Assembly: GCF_001865575.2 (NCBI RefSeq)
Contig: NZ_CP017561.2
Location: forward strand, 2,604,001-2,668,000
Length of the DNA stretch: 64,000 nt
Direction: 5' to 3'
Source: Paraburkholderia sprentiae WSM5005
Lineage (GTDB): Bacteria; Pseudomonadota; Gammaproteobacteria; Burkholderiales; Burkholderiaceae
This document shows positions 48,649 to 57,083 of this stretch, piece by piece; position 1 is the first letter of the stretch; each line of letters begins with the position of its first letter. The position numbers and the translations under genes are program-made. Below the pieces are notes generated by a model. It saw nothing but the letters and a program-made list of their open reading frames with translations, was not told where the DNA came from and made no database searches.

Positions 48649-49107
48649 TTGACGCCGAATGACGGAGCAAAAGTAAGATGATACTCGCGCCGACCAAGAA
48701 TCCGGCCCACGCCGTTCGGTGGTGGCATCGAAACGTCGGGCGGGGGCGACAGCCTTTTTCGAGTCAGGCCGAGACACATTCGAAGTTGTCGCAGCGCAAC
48801 ATTCGACCTGGGCGGCTGCCCGGACTGGGCGAGCGTGTATCGAAATTGAGGTTCTTGATAGTGAAAGCGAGGAGATGTTGGTTGCTTCCTGTGAATCGGT
48901 AAGGTAGCGCCTCGTTAATCGTCAATCAGGACTGCACCTCCTCAACCTGCTTTCTCAACCGACCGGCTCTCGGTTCCACGCGTTCGGAGGGTTTGGCCTG
49001 GTGCACAATTCGGTTGCGGCGCATTTTTGCATCTCGCGATGCGCGCACTGCAGAACCCGAGTGGATATATAGCCGCATGGACTTTCTCTGTGGCGGGCAG
49101 CGCATCG
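48649..49107. other. Region upstream of hsdM
   Basis: About 460 nt that must hold the hsd promoter. A 62-codon frame on the plus strand (GTG at 48719) is possible but has no good ribosome-binding site; I do not call it. Confidence 0.45.
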
Positions 49108-49298
49108 TGCGCTGGATGGAAGTTGACGCCGTCGCCTCTGGCTATCGCACGCTGGTCCTCGAAACGCGCGCAGTCAACTAGGGAGCAATCCGCTCCTATG
49201 AGCGGAACGGCTTTATCCGGAGTCTGCCGGCATTGCGCGGACGCACGCTATATCCAGAAGTCCATCGCAAGCCATTAGACCGGTCCAGTAGTCGCTAA
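49108..49298 (+). pseudogene. GNAT acetyltransferase, C-terminal remnant
   Basis: The frame reads GYRTLVLETRAVN, a TAG stop at 49179-49181, then GAIRSYERNGF in the same frame, ending at 49298. Together this matches the end of GNAT acetyltransferases (LxLETG...AIxLYERxGF). The N-terminal acetyl-CoA site is missing or unrecognisable. A dead fragment left by earlier rearrangement. Confidence 0.7.
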
Positions 49299-49395
49299 GT
49301 CGCCACTGAGGGAAAATCGCACCTGGTCTCACTGCCGCCTACGCTATGGAACGTTCGATGCTCGGAACGCAATCATTTGCAGAACGGCCGCTGCG

Positions 49396-49618
49396 ATGGA
49401 TGCGACAAACTATCTGTACCCAAAGACGTACATCACGCAAGGGCTGCATGCCCTCTGTGTGTGCATTCGGGAATGCGAGCGTTTCGGAAGGAGAAGAAAT
49501 CGAACTGAACTTCGAACCCGAAATTTACGCGCTCCTGCGGGCGCTGGAGCTACTTGGGGTGGACACCGGGGGCCCCATTTCCTACAGTCGTCCAGACCGC
49601 CCCCCTCCACTTGCCTAA
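49396..49618 (+). pseudogene. Frameshifted paralogue of the small protein at 53695
   Basis: The first part, MDATNYLYPKTYITQGLHAL, reads from 49396. The second part, GEEIELNFEPEIYALLRALE, reads in another frame to 49618. Joined with a one-base shift near 49485, they parallel the intact protein at 53695-53904 (NATDWVREAERE at the start; GEEWSLDFKPELQFIDATLK and VGVD near the end). It is therefore a broken paralogue. The family is not named. Confidence 0.6.
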
Positions 49619-49821
49619 ATCAGGCTTGCAACCGGGGAGAGCGACCGCAGCGCAGGAGCGTGGCCTGCGCTGTTGAACGGGCCATTGTGGATACGGCTGA
49701 CTGACGACAACGCCATCATCGCGCGGTCAACCGCCAGAGCAGGCGGAGCGCACTCCTTTTGAGCGAGGTTGACAGCACTCTTCATAGCTCTGGAAAGGAA
49801 ATGAACGAGCACATTCGTATT

Positions 49822-50052
49822 CTAGGAGCGCCATCGGCCCTTCCAGGGATTCATGTCCTTGATTCCCACGTGTTCGCCTACATTCACCGACCCTGCCAAA
49901 TCAAGAATAGACAGGGTTTTGGCGCGCACGATGACGTCGCCGTCCGGCATCACGTGCCACGCGAGGCGGGTACCCGGTTCGGCGCGAAGCGCTGCTCTCA
50001 CTTCTGCAGGGACAGTGGTCTGTCCTTTGGATGTCATCGTCGATTCGGGCAC
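49822..50052 (-). CDS. AbrB/MazE-type antitoxin-like DNA-binding protein, orphan
   Basis: 76 residues. The SpoVT/AbrB swapped-hairpin signature is MTSKGQTTVPAEVRAAL, followed by PGTRLAWHVMPDGDVIVRAK. Such proteins are usually antitoxins that repress their own operon. GTG start 50052 has an AAGGAG site at 5-nt spacing. No toxin gene is recognisable downstream (towards 49700), so it is an orphan or its partner was lost. A self-standing regulator is the alternative. Confidence 0.78.
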   Translation of the reverse strand: MPESTMTSKGQTTVPAEVRAALRAEPGTRLAWHVMPDGDVIVRAKTLSILDLAGSVNVGEHVGIKDMNPWKGRWRS

Positions 50053-50271
50053 AGTTTTCTCCTTACGTTTTCGCAATTCCAAGGCGACATCGCAATTACG
50101 CCCAACACCGAGCGTCCCCAGTCAGCCAAGTCTGGAGCCGTCGCAGCCGAACCGGCCGGGCAGACACGCTTGAGTCTAGCGAGAACTGCCCAACAGTGTC
50201 GGACAAGAAAGAAAAAAGCCCTAAGACCTTGGCGCGCGGCTTGCGTTTAATCGGTCCGGAGGGCGGCCCCC

Positions 50272-50538
50272 ATGAAAATCACCCAGTTCTTCCAATACGC
50301 GGAGCGCGAAGCTGACCTTGTCGAGGCTCCTCTGCCAGCGCGGCGCGGCATAACCGTCCGTCGCGGTATGGTTATTCCGGGACTCGTCGAACGCTCATCA
50401 CGTTGGCCGATGGATAGTGAGAAGGAATCGCAGCGCGCGGGCAAACTTTTACAATCGCGCGAACGTGCCGACGCGGTGTCGCGGCGCGCGCTCACCCGAC
50501 TTTCGCGCGACGATGACGCGCCCCGGCTGGGCGATTGA
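50272..50538 (+). CDS. Small protein translationally coupled to ligD
   Basis: 88 residues, starting MKITQFFQYAEREADLVE; charged and without a recognisable domain. A GGAGGG site precedes the ATG. Its TGA (50536-50538) is one base from the ligD ATG at 50540, which suggests coupling and supports it as a real gene. Function unknown; possibly linked to the ligase. Confidence 0.6.
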   Translation: MKITQFFQYAEREADLVEAPLPARRGITVRRGMVIPGLVERSSRWPMDSEKESQRAGKLLQSRERADAVSRRALTRLSRDDDAPRLGD

Positions 50539-50539
50539 G

Positions 50540-52495
50540 ATGAGTCGCTGGAGCGGTTCACGGGCCACGCGAGTCCCGGTACCACCGGCGGCACCGGGAG
50601 AAATGCCGCTTTTAATTGAGCCGCAACTCGCAACGCTGGTCGAGCGCCATCCGACGAATGGAGACTGGTCATACGAAATCAAGTTCGACGGCTATCGAAT
50701 GCTGTCGCGAATCGAGAACGGTGACGTCAAATTCATCACGCGTAACGGGCATGATTGGACTTCACGGATGCCGCGCCTGCGCGAAGCTCTGGGGGCGCTT
50801 CCGGCTGACAGCGCTTGGTTGGACGGTGAAGCGGTTGTATTGGATGCAACCGGCAAGCCGGATTTCAACTCGTTGCAGAACGCCTTTGACCGTCGCAGTA
50901 CGTCGGACATCATTCTTTTTTTCTTCGACGTTTTGTGGCTGAACGGTGTCGATGTCCGCGAGCGACCACTTCGCGAACGTCGCGCGCTGCTTCGCGAACT
51001 CCTGCACGAAGCCGAGGGGCCGCTACTCCGCTTCTCAGAGGACTTTGCGGAGGACCCAGGGTCGCTCGTCGCGTCTGCCTGCAAGATGCAACTGGAGGGC
51101 ATTATCGGGAAACGCGCGGACGCGCCGTACCGTTCCGGCCGGTCTACAGACTGGATAAAGCTCAAGTGCAACTTGCGACAGGAGTTCGTCGTCGGCGGCT
51201 TTTCGCGCGTTAAAGGCGCGAAATCGGGCGTTCGCTCTCTCCTACTGGGCGTGTACGAAAACGACGGCTCGCTGCGGTATGCAGGTCATGTCGCACCGCA
51301 TCTGTCAACCGGCCAAGCCACAAGGTTCGCCAAACGCGCGGCTGCAATTACGGCAGCGAAGCCGACCTTCTATAACGCCCCGCAGGCCGAGCGCGACCGC
51401 GAGTTCTACTGGCTGAAGCCGGACATCGTCGCCGAGGTCTCGTTTCTCGAATGGACTCCATCCGGTGAAGTGAGACATCCGGTATTCCATGCTCTACGAG
51501 ACGACAAGCCAGCGCGTGCTGTCACAGAAGAAAAAGTCGTTAGTGACCCGGCAAATGGCATTGTTGGTTCGACGCGCGAAAGACCCGGTCCGCGTGGGAC
51601 TGTACTTATCCGCGACGTCAAAATCTCGAATCCGCAACGAGTGATGGACGACGTCTCCAAGCAGACGAAGCTGAGCATCGTCCGTTACTACGACGCTATA
51701 GCGGAGTGGGCATTGCCATACCTTCATTGCCGGCCGCTGACGCTGGTGCGCGCGCCAGACGGCATCCATGGTGAGCTGTTCTTTCAGAAGCATAGTGAGC
51801 GGGCACGCATTCCTGGCGTCGAGGAGCTTCCCACCTCCGTCTACCCAAACCACGCACCACTTCTGGTTGCGAATACCGCAGAGGCGCTTGTCGGTCTCGC
51901 CCAGATGAGTGTTGTCGAAATTCACTCGTGGAACGGCGTTGCGCCCGACCTGGCACACCCTGACCGCGTCATATTCGACCTTGACCCGGACCCCGCACTT
52001 CCGTGGTCAGCGATGCTCGAGGCCGCAATGCTCGTTAAGGTCGTGCTTGACGAGATAGGCTTGCGGTCGTTCGTGAAAACGAGCGGTGGCAAGGGCTTTC
52101 ACATCGTCGTTCCTTTGACCCGGCGGCAGGGTTGGGATGAAGTCAAAGCGTTCGCACGGGCGGTCGCGCAGCACATGACGCGGGTCGTGCCTCAACGGTT
52201 CTCCGCCGTCCTTGGTCCCAAGAATCGAGTTGGGAAGATTTTCATCGACTATCTGCGCAACGGCCGCAGCGCCAGCACCGTCGCCGCGTTTTCGGTGCGC
52301 GCCCGGCCCGGGTTGGCTGTGTCGATGCCGATATCCTGGGACGAACTGAACGATGTCAAAAGCGGCGACCAATGGACGATGGCAGCAGCCATTGCGCGCC
52401 AACGGTCGCTTCGAGAAGACCCGTGGAAAGGCTACTGGCGCACCCAGCAGGGAATTACCGTCGCGATGCGCCGTACCCTAGGAATGAAGCGCTAG
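50540..52495 (+). CDS. ligD: LigD-type DNA ligase/polymerase (NHEJ), without phosphoesterase domain
   Basis: 651 residues. Residues 20-330 form an ATP-dependent ligase: nucleotidyl lysine Lys48 in YEIKFDGYRML, then DGEAVVLD and EGIIGKRADAPY, and the OB-fold (VVGGFSRVKGA). Residues 365-651 form the LigD primase-polymerase: IFDLDPDPALPW with the metal-binding DxD, TSGGKGFHIVVPL, and FIDYLRNGR. The third usual LigD module, the 3'-phosphoesterase, is absent. LigD acts with Ku in non-homologous end joining; no ku gene is seen in the window. Start 50540 fits coupling with the preceding gene; ATG 50513 is possible. Confidence 0.9.
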   Translation: MSRWSGSRATRVPVPPAAPGEMPLLIEPQLATLVERHPTNGDWSYEIKFDGYRMLSRIENGDVKFITRNGHDWTSRMPRLREALGALPADSAWLDGEAVVLDATGKPDFNSLQNAFDRRSTSDIILFFFDVLWLNGVDVRERPLRERRALLRELLHEAEGPLLRFSEDFAEDPGSLVASACKMQLEGIIGKRADAPYRSGRSTDWIKLKCNLRQEFVVGGFSRVKGAKSGVRSLLLGVYENDGSLRYAGHVAPHLSTGQATRFAKRAAAITAAKPTFYNAPQAERDREFYWLKPDIVAEVSFLEWTPSGEVRHPVFHALRDDKPARAVTEEKVVSDPANGIVGSTRERPGPRGTVLIRDVKISNPQRVMDDVSKQTKLSIVRYYDAIAEWALPYLHCRPLTLVRAPDGIHGELFFQKHSERARIPGVEELPTSVYPNHAPLLVANTAEALVGLAQMSVVEIHSWNGVAPDLAHPDRVIFDLDPDPALPWSAMLEAAMLVKVVLDEIGLRSFVKTSGGKGFHIVVPLTRRQGWDEVKAFARAVAQHMTRVVPQRFSAVLGPKNRVGKIFIDYLRNGRSASTVAAFSVRARPGLAVSMPISWDELNDVKSGDQWTMAAAIARQRSLREDPWKGYWRTQQGITVAMRRTLGMKR

Positions 52496-52713
52496 TTGCG
52501 GGCTTCCGTCCCCTTCAATTCGCTGTGTTTGTGGGAATGCGTCGCCGCGTACTTCAGTTCATAGTGCGCGCCTTTCCCACTACGAGTGGGCGGGAAATGC
52601 TCGCCCTCAACGCAAGTCACTTCGAACGTCCCTTTGCCGTCGTCATGGACTACGGAGTAAATGCCGGAAACCTTCACTATCTCTCCTGGCTTATATGAGT
52701 TGTCGCCTGCCAT
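52492..52713 (-). CDS. YjzC-like small protein
   Basis: 73 residues: MAGDNSYKPGEIVKVSGIY, then HDDGKGTFEVTCVEGEHFPPT, and a His-rich end (AATHSHKHSE). The KPGE...SGxY...GExFPP pattern resembles the YjzC family, whose function is unknown. Of two adjacent ATGs, the second (52713) has the better spacing from the GGGAGG site. Its stop overlaps the ligD stop by 4 nt, so the genes converge. Confidence 0.68.
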   Translation of the reverse strand: MAGDNSYKPGEIVKVSGIYSVVHDDGKGTFEVTCVEGEHFPPTRSGKGAHYELKYAATHSHKHSELKGTEARN

Positions 52714-52917
52714 CATCGCCTCCCTGGGTTCAGTATAAATAGCGGCTAGCAACTGCCGTACCGTGAATCAGACACGCTTCGAAATGTCGGACAACGCTCC
52801 GCAAGGTCGTTGGGCGTCTCCGGAATTCTCGGGTCGGGCTAGGTTTGCCGCCGGTGCGGTCAGCCAGGGGCGGTAGCGTTGAATTCGTGCACGATTGCAT
52901 TCGGACGGTCGGTGCGG

Positions 52918-52937
52918 TACTGTATATTCATACAGTA
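52918..52937 (+). promoter_or_regulatory. LexA (SOS) box upstream of imuA
   Basis: TACTGTATATTCATACAGTA fits the classic CTGT-N8-ACAG palindrome with extended TA arms. It ends 11 nt before the imuA ATG and so lies within the promoter or start region. LexA would block transcription until DNA damage. Confidence 0.88.
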
Positions 52938-52948
52938 TTTCACAAACC

Positions 52949-53578
52949 ATGAACAGCCCTCCCGAACCTCTACCGGAATCAATCCACCCCTCCCTGTGGC
53001 GGGCGTCGCAGCTGGCGCGCGGACGCCTGTCGACTGTGGATACGGGCTATCCGGCATTGTCTCGAGAGCTTCCCGGTGGAGGATGGCCGGTCGGAGCGCT
53101 CACTGAAGTCTTGCCCCAAGCGACGGGGTCGGGGGAGCTACGGGTGTTAGCGCCGGCACTGTCAGCACTCAAGAAGCCCATCGTCCTGGTGGCACCTCCA
53201 TGTGAGCCGTCCGGCCAAGGTCTCGCGTATTCAGGTATTCCGGTGGCCCAGGTTCTGTTGTTACGGGCGAAGAGCATGAGCGACCAGTTGTGGGCAACGG
53301 AACAGACTTTGAAGGCTGGCATGTGCGGCGCGGTCTTGCTGTGCCAAACCCACGCTCGAACGGACGCACTTCGACGACTGCTTTTGGCCTCGCGCTCGAG
53401 CGCTTCGCTGTTTTTCGTCTTTCGCCCCCTTCAGGAAACCTGCGATGCATCCCCCGCAGAACTGCGAATCTCGCTCCGCACAGCCGAGCGAGGCGTGCGG
53501 GTGGACATAGTGAAACGCAAGGGCCCACGGTTTGAAGGCGAACTGACAGTTGAATTGAACCCGGAGCAACGCTGCTGA
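52949..53578 (+). CDS. imuA: ImuA, SOS mutagenesis (translesion synthesis) protein, orphan
   Basis: 209 residues, starting MNSPPEPLPESIHPSLWRA. The RecA/SulA-like core has VDTGYPALSRELPGGGWPVGALTE, the standard ImuA opening, then KPIVLVAPPCEPSG and LLCQTHARTDALRRLLLA. It has no Walker A lysine motif, as is usual for ImuA. ImuA normally acts with ImuB and DnaE2 in damage-induced mutagenesis, but neither follows here. A LexA box lies just upstream, so the gene should be SOS-induced. Confidence 0.88.
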   Translation: MNSPPEPLPESIHPSLWRASQLARGRLSTVDTGYPALSRELPGGGWPVGALTEVLPQATGSGELRVLAPALSALKKPIVLVAPPCEPSGQGLAYSGIPVAQVLLLRAKSMSDQLWATEQTLKAGMCGAVLLCQTHARTDALRRLLLASRSSASLFFVFRPLQETCDASPAELRISLRTAERGVRVDIVKRKGPRFEGELTVELNPEQRC

Positions 53579-53694
53579 GTCCGCATGGAAGGCAGCGCCG
53601 CGCGGTCATGCCGACCAGGAACCGAATCGCTGCCGACGCCTTCGCCTGAGCCGCAATGCATCGACTGAACAATTCACTACAAGGAGCTTTTATC

Positions 53695-53904
53695 GTGAAC
53701 GCAACCGATTGGGTTCGCGAGGCCGAGCGGGAAACACGACTCGTGGATGCTTTATACAAAGCACGACATTTGATTTCGATGCACAACGGCATGACCGTGC
53801 GGTGCGACGGTGAGGAGTGGTCGCTTGATTTCAAACCCGAGCTGCAATTCATAGACGCCACATTGAAGATGGTCGGAGTCGACATGAGACCCCGCAAACA
53901 GTAG
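53695..53904 (+). CDS. Small hypothetical protein (69 aa)
   Basis: GTG 53695 has an AAGGAG site 8 nt upstream. The product has an N-terminal amphipathic helix (NATDWVREAERETRLVDAL) and a C-terminal segment GEEWSLDFKPELQFIDATLK. No family recognised. It resembles the broken gene at 49396-49618, so the island once had two copies. It occupies the place where imuB would be expected. Confidence 0.62.
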   Translation: MNATDWVREAERETRLVDALYKARHLISMHNGMTVRCDGEEWSLDFKPELQFIDATLKMVGVDMRPRKQ

Positions 53905-54017
53905 TTAATAGTCGACGCGCCGAAGCTTGCTGACCGAAGGGACTACTCAAATCGCAATGCTCCAACGCTGCGCCTGCGCGAGCTGCAGTATTATCATTCT
54001 CCTCAACGGAGGTAGGC

Positions 54018-54980
54018 ATGTGCTATTCGGCCCAGATAGTTGCGGATTACAGGAGGTTCGTACGCACCTTCGGTGCCACGATGGACATCCACGAGTTCGC
54101 ACGTCTGTTCTTCGAACGCGCCGAGGGTATAAGCAAGGCCAAAGTTCCGAAAGCGATGGAACATGCTTTCGCGTATCCAGAGAATGAAGAGCAGGCTGAG
54201 ATTTCAGCGCTTATCCGCAGATTCAATTCTGACCAAACAACGAAGCTGGAACAGGAACTGTTCAAGCAGCGCAAGCGTCTGGCCGATGCGGAAAGAGCCT
54301 TGCAGACCAAGGCTACCAAAGCGGCAACGGAACACCAGCGCATCGCGACTGACAAGATTGCGTGGACCAAAAGCAAGCTTGACGATTTGCAGCGAGCCGA
54401 ACTGCAGCCGCGAGACTCCCGCATATTCCCCGCGAGCTATGCGCCCGTGATGGTTATGGAAAACGGAAAGCGCGTCGTGAAGCCAATGCGTTACCAGTGC
54501 CGCATCGCCGGCAAGCCTGCTTCTTACGATGTCAAATTTCCTGGGACTTATAACGCTCGCCGGGACAACCTCGAGGGCTTCTGGAGACCATGCTTCGGGC
54601 GCACCCATGGCGTCTTGCTCGTCGAAGTGTTTTACGAGAATGTGAGCAAGGCAAAGTTCGAGGGAACGTTGCTGGAGACACACGAACGCGATGAGAATGT
54701 TGTTCTCGAGTTCCGTCCAAGCAACGGCGAACTGATGCACGTCGCGTGTCTGTGGTCGAGATGGAGTGCGCCGAATGAGCCAGACCTCCTCTCATTTGCG
54801 GCTATTACAGACGAGCCCCCGCCAGAGGTTGCCGCTGCGGGGCATGACCGGTGCATCATTCCTATCAAACCTGAGAATATCGACGCGTGGCTCAACCCTG
54901 AAGCATCGGAGCTTGAGCGCATGTACGCGATACTTGATGACAGGGACCGGCCATGCTATGAGCACCGGCTCGCGGCATAA
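54018..54980 (+). CDS. SRAP (HMCES/YedK) family abasic-site shielding protein
   Basis: 320 residues. Met is followed by the catalytic Cys2 (MCYSAQ), which crosslinks to abasic sites in single-stranded DNA. The other SRAP positions appear as YNARRDNL (Asn), EVFYE (Glu) and GHDRCIIPI (His). Residues 60-125 are a charged coiled coil (KLEQELFKQRKRLADAERALQ) inserted near the N-terminus and absent from E. coli YedK. A GGAGG site precedes the ATG. It sits with imuA and ligD, in keeping with DNA repair. Confidence 0.88.
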   Translation: MCYSAQIVADYRRFVRTFGATMDIHEFARLFFERAEGISKAKVPKAMEHAFAYPENEEQAEISALIRRFNSDQTTKLEQELFKQRKRLADAERALQTKATKAATEHQRIATDKIAWTKSKLDDLQRAELQPRDSRIFPASYAPVMVMENGKRVVKPMRYQCRIAGKPASYDVKFPGTYNARRDNLEGFWRPCFGRTHGVLLVEVFYENVSKAKFEGTLLETHERDENVVLEFRPSNGELMHVACLWSRWSAPNEPDLLSFAAITDEPPPEVAAAGHDRCIIPIKPENIDAWLNPEASELERMYAILDDRDRPCYEHRLAA

Positions 54981-55643
54981 CAGGCGGAAACCGTCAGGGC
55001 GAACCGTTTTCCTTGCCAAAGATATTTGGGGATGTCGGGACAGTGGTCCGAGCTTTGCCGCATACTTCTGTGCACGACGTGAGTCTTTGCCTCGCAGCCG
55101 ACGTCCGGCTCAAGGAAAGCATAGGCACAACTTGTCCCCTCGAAGAAGCCGCGAAAGCGCGTACTAATTAGTTTGCGTATCGATACGTTTTACGTTGTTG
55201 TACGCAAACTAAATAGCTTTGTCGGCGTGAAGCGAGACCGCGTGCGAGTGTATGCCGGTTTCTGGTCTGGATTCGACAAGGAGAATCGCGCAGCAACAGC
55301 AACGGTGTCGATGGATTCTCGCCGCAGGATTTTCGTGCGGCAGGACACTTCATCACGCAGATGTTCACCGTACCGGTTCTCCAGGAATTCTATTCGGGCC
55401 CGTTCCGTCTCCGCTAAGTAAAACGCCGGTCTCGTTTAATTTTCAAGCCTCCGTACGGTCCCAGCTCCGCAGGCTATTTCTTGCAAGATGCAAGAGCCGC
55501 GTGGCGCTTTTCCCCGGGCATCGGTTAGGGGCGTGACGCCCGGACCTGCCTGAATTAGTATGGAGGTTAAGCATTCCAAACAAGGTTAGGGTGCCTTTCT
55601 GGATTGCGCATCCAATTCGCGCTTGATTGGTGAGAGGTGGCCG
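54981..55643. other. Gene-free stretch with one inverted repeat
   Basis: About 660 nt between the SRAP and CHASE2 genes. Short open frames lack ribosome-binding sites. The only structure I see is the inverted repeat at 55168-55212. Confidence 0.5.
55168..55212. repeat. Perfect 12-bp inverted repeat, 21-nt spacer
   Basis: TTAGTTTGCGTA (55168-55179) and TACGCAAACTAA (55201-55212) are perfect reverse complements. No T-run follows, so it is not a typical terminator. It could be a protein-binding site, a hairpin RNA or a relic of an element end. Confidence 0.7.
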
Positions 55644-57083
55644 GTGAATACAGAACCGGAAGAAGCTTCCTCCCGGAAAGCACGGGAATCGGGAGAAACT
55701 CCGCAGCCGTCAACCACTGCTGCCAACAGCCCGCGACGGTCGACCGATTCGTCTGACGGTTTCGTCGGGACGGACCGAGCCTCCGATACACACCGTCAGT
55801 CCACCTCGCGCTCCACGAGACGGCTTACGCCGAAGGCGGCGCGCCGCCGTCGCATGCTGACAGCGCTGATTATCATGGCTGTCATTTTCATCGTACAAAA
55901 CAGCCTGTCGAATTCGGGGTTTGCTGACTATCTGCGAGCCTGGTCGTTTGCTTACCTCGAGGCGTTTCTGCCCGATACCACGGCTGAGCGTCTGCAGGTC
56001 GTAGTAATGGACATTGGCGAGATTGCCGGGGGAACGCCCACGCAGCCGCTGGACCGCCAAAAACTCTGGGAAATCATTGATGGTTTGCATGACGCGGAGG
56101 CGGCTGTTGTAGGCATCGACAACGATTTTTCGCCCGGCCCGACAGGCTGGCGCGTCCCGCACGGCGAGTACAGCGACCCAAAATTCTTTTCTCATTGTCA
56201 GCAGTGGCCAGAGATGCCCGTCGTTCTGGGCGTTTTCCACAATGCGGACCTTAGTCCCAACGCATGGCTTGGCGCGAGTCAGTTCAAGGGCCTCGCAGCT
56301 TATATCGGCTCAGCGCCAATCATTGAAGATGCCCGCCTAACAAGAGCGGAAACACACTACTCGGGAAAAGCTGGAGCAACTGAGCTTCCGTCGATGGGAT
56401 ATGCACTCGCGCAGAAGTACGTGACGACCCATTCGAAGGGGGCATTCCCACAGCCGGGGAGTTGGCTATCCCTTGTTGTGGAACCCGTCGGAGAACCTGA
56501 GCGAGTGCAGCTGGTGAATTTTAGCAAGCTCGGGCAAATGACGCGGGAGAGCATCTGGTTACCTGAGAAGGACCCTACCGGAGCCGCAAACATCCCTCAC
56601 TATTTCAAGGGGAAAATTGTATTGCTGGGGGACATCAACCCGGACAACCCCCGAGTGATTGACAGCACCGACAGGTTCTTTGCGCCCGGAAGAAAAGAAG
56701 AACAACCGGGTGTTCTTTATCACGCGAGTGCCGCGTATACCTTTGGATTTGCACCCATCTACGAATTCAACAAGTTGACCAGCGTCGTGCTGGATATCTT
56801 GCTTGGGGGCATCTTCTTATTTGCGGTCTGGCTTCAGACGCGATATCAACCTCAATCGAGAGGCATCAAGGCCAAGATTGTGCGACTGGCAGAACAGTAT
56901 GCGTTGATTGTCGCCGCCATCCTGCTAGTGGTCATTGCGTTAATTGCAATAACCTACTTCAACATTTTATGGCTTGATGCAGCTTGGGTGGCGTTAGGAC
57001 TGCTTTTGCATTATGCCCTGCCTCCGCATGTGAAGGAACTCTTCCCGAAATGGACAGGTGGCGACTTTGAGGAGGCGTCATGA
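55644..57083 (+). CDS. CHASE2-domain membrane protein without output domain
   Basis: 479 residues. A disordered cytoplasmic N-terminus of about 70 residues is followed by one membrane helix (LTALIIMAVIFIV), a periplasmic CHASE2 sensor domain of about 290 residues (VVMDIGEIAG near its start, FKGKIVLLGDINPD near its end), and three C-terminal helices (ILLGGIFLFAVW, IVAAILLVVIALIAITYF, WVALGLLLHYAL). CHASE2 proteins normally end in a kinase, cyclase or GGDEF domain; here only about 20 cytoplasmic residues follow. GTG 55644 has a GAGAGG site. It overlaps the BON gene by 4 nt. Confidence 0.8.
   Translation: MNTEPEEASSRKARESGETPQPSTTAANSPRRSTDSSDGFVGTDRASDTHRQSTSRSTRRLTPKAARRRRMLTALIIMAVIFIVQNSLSNSGFADYLRAWSFAYLEAFLPDTTAERLQVVVMDIGEIAGGTPTQPLDRQKLWEIIDGLHDAEAAVVGIDNDFSPGPTGWRVPHGEYSDPKFFSHCQQWPEMPVVLGVFHNADLSPNAWLGASQFKGLAAYIGSAPIIEDARLTRAETHYSGKAGATELPSMGYALAQKYVTTHSKGAFPQPGSWLSLVVEPVGEPERVQLVNFSKLGQMTRESIWLPEKDPTGAANIPHYFKGKIVLLGDINPDNPRVIDSTDRFFAPGRKEEQPGVLYHASAAYTFGFAPIYEFNKLTSVVLDILLGGIFLFAVWLQTRYQPQSRGIKAKIVRLAEQYALIVAAILLVVIALIAITYFNILWLDAAWVALGLLLHYALPPHVKELFPKWTGGDFEEAS

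Noticed and set aside
48719..48907. 62-codon frame upstream of hsdM on the plus strand
   Set aside because: GTG start without ribosome-binding site and no family similarity.
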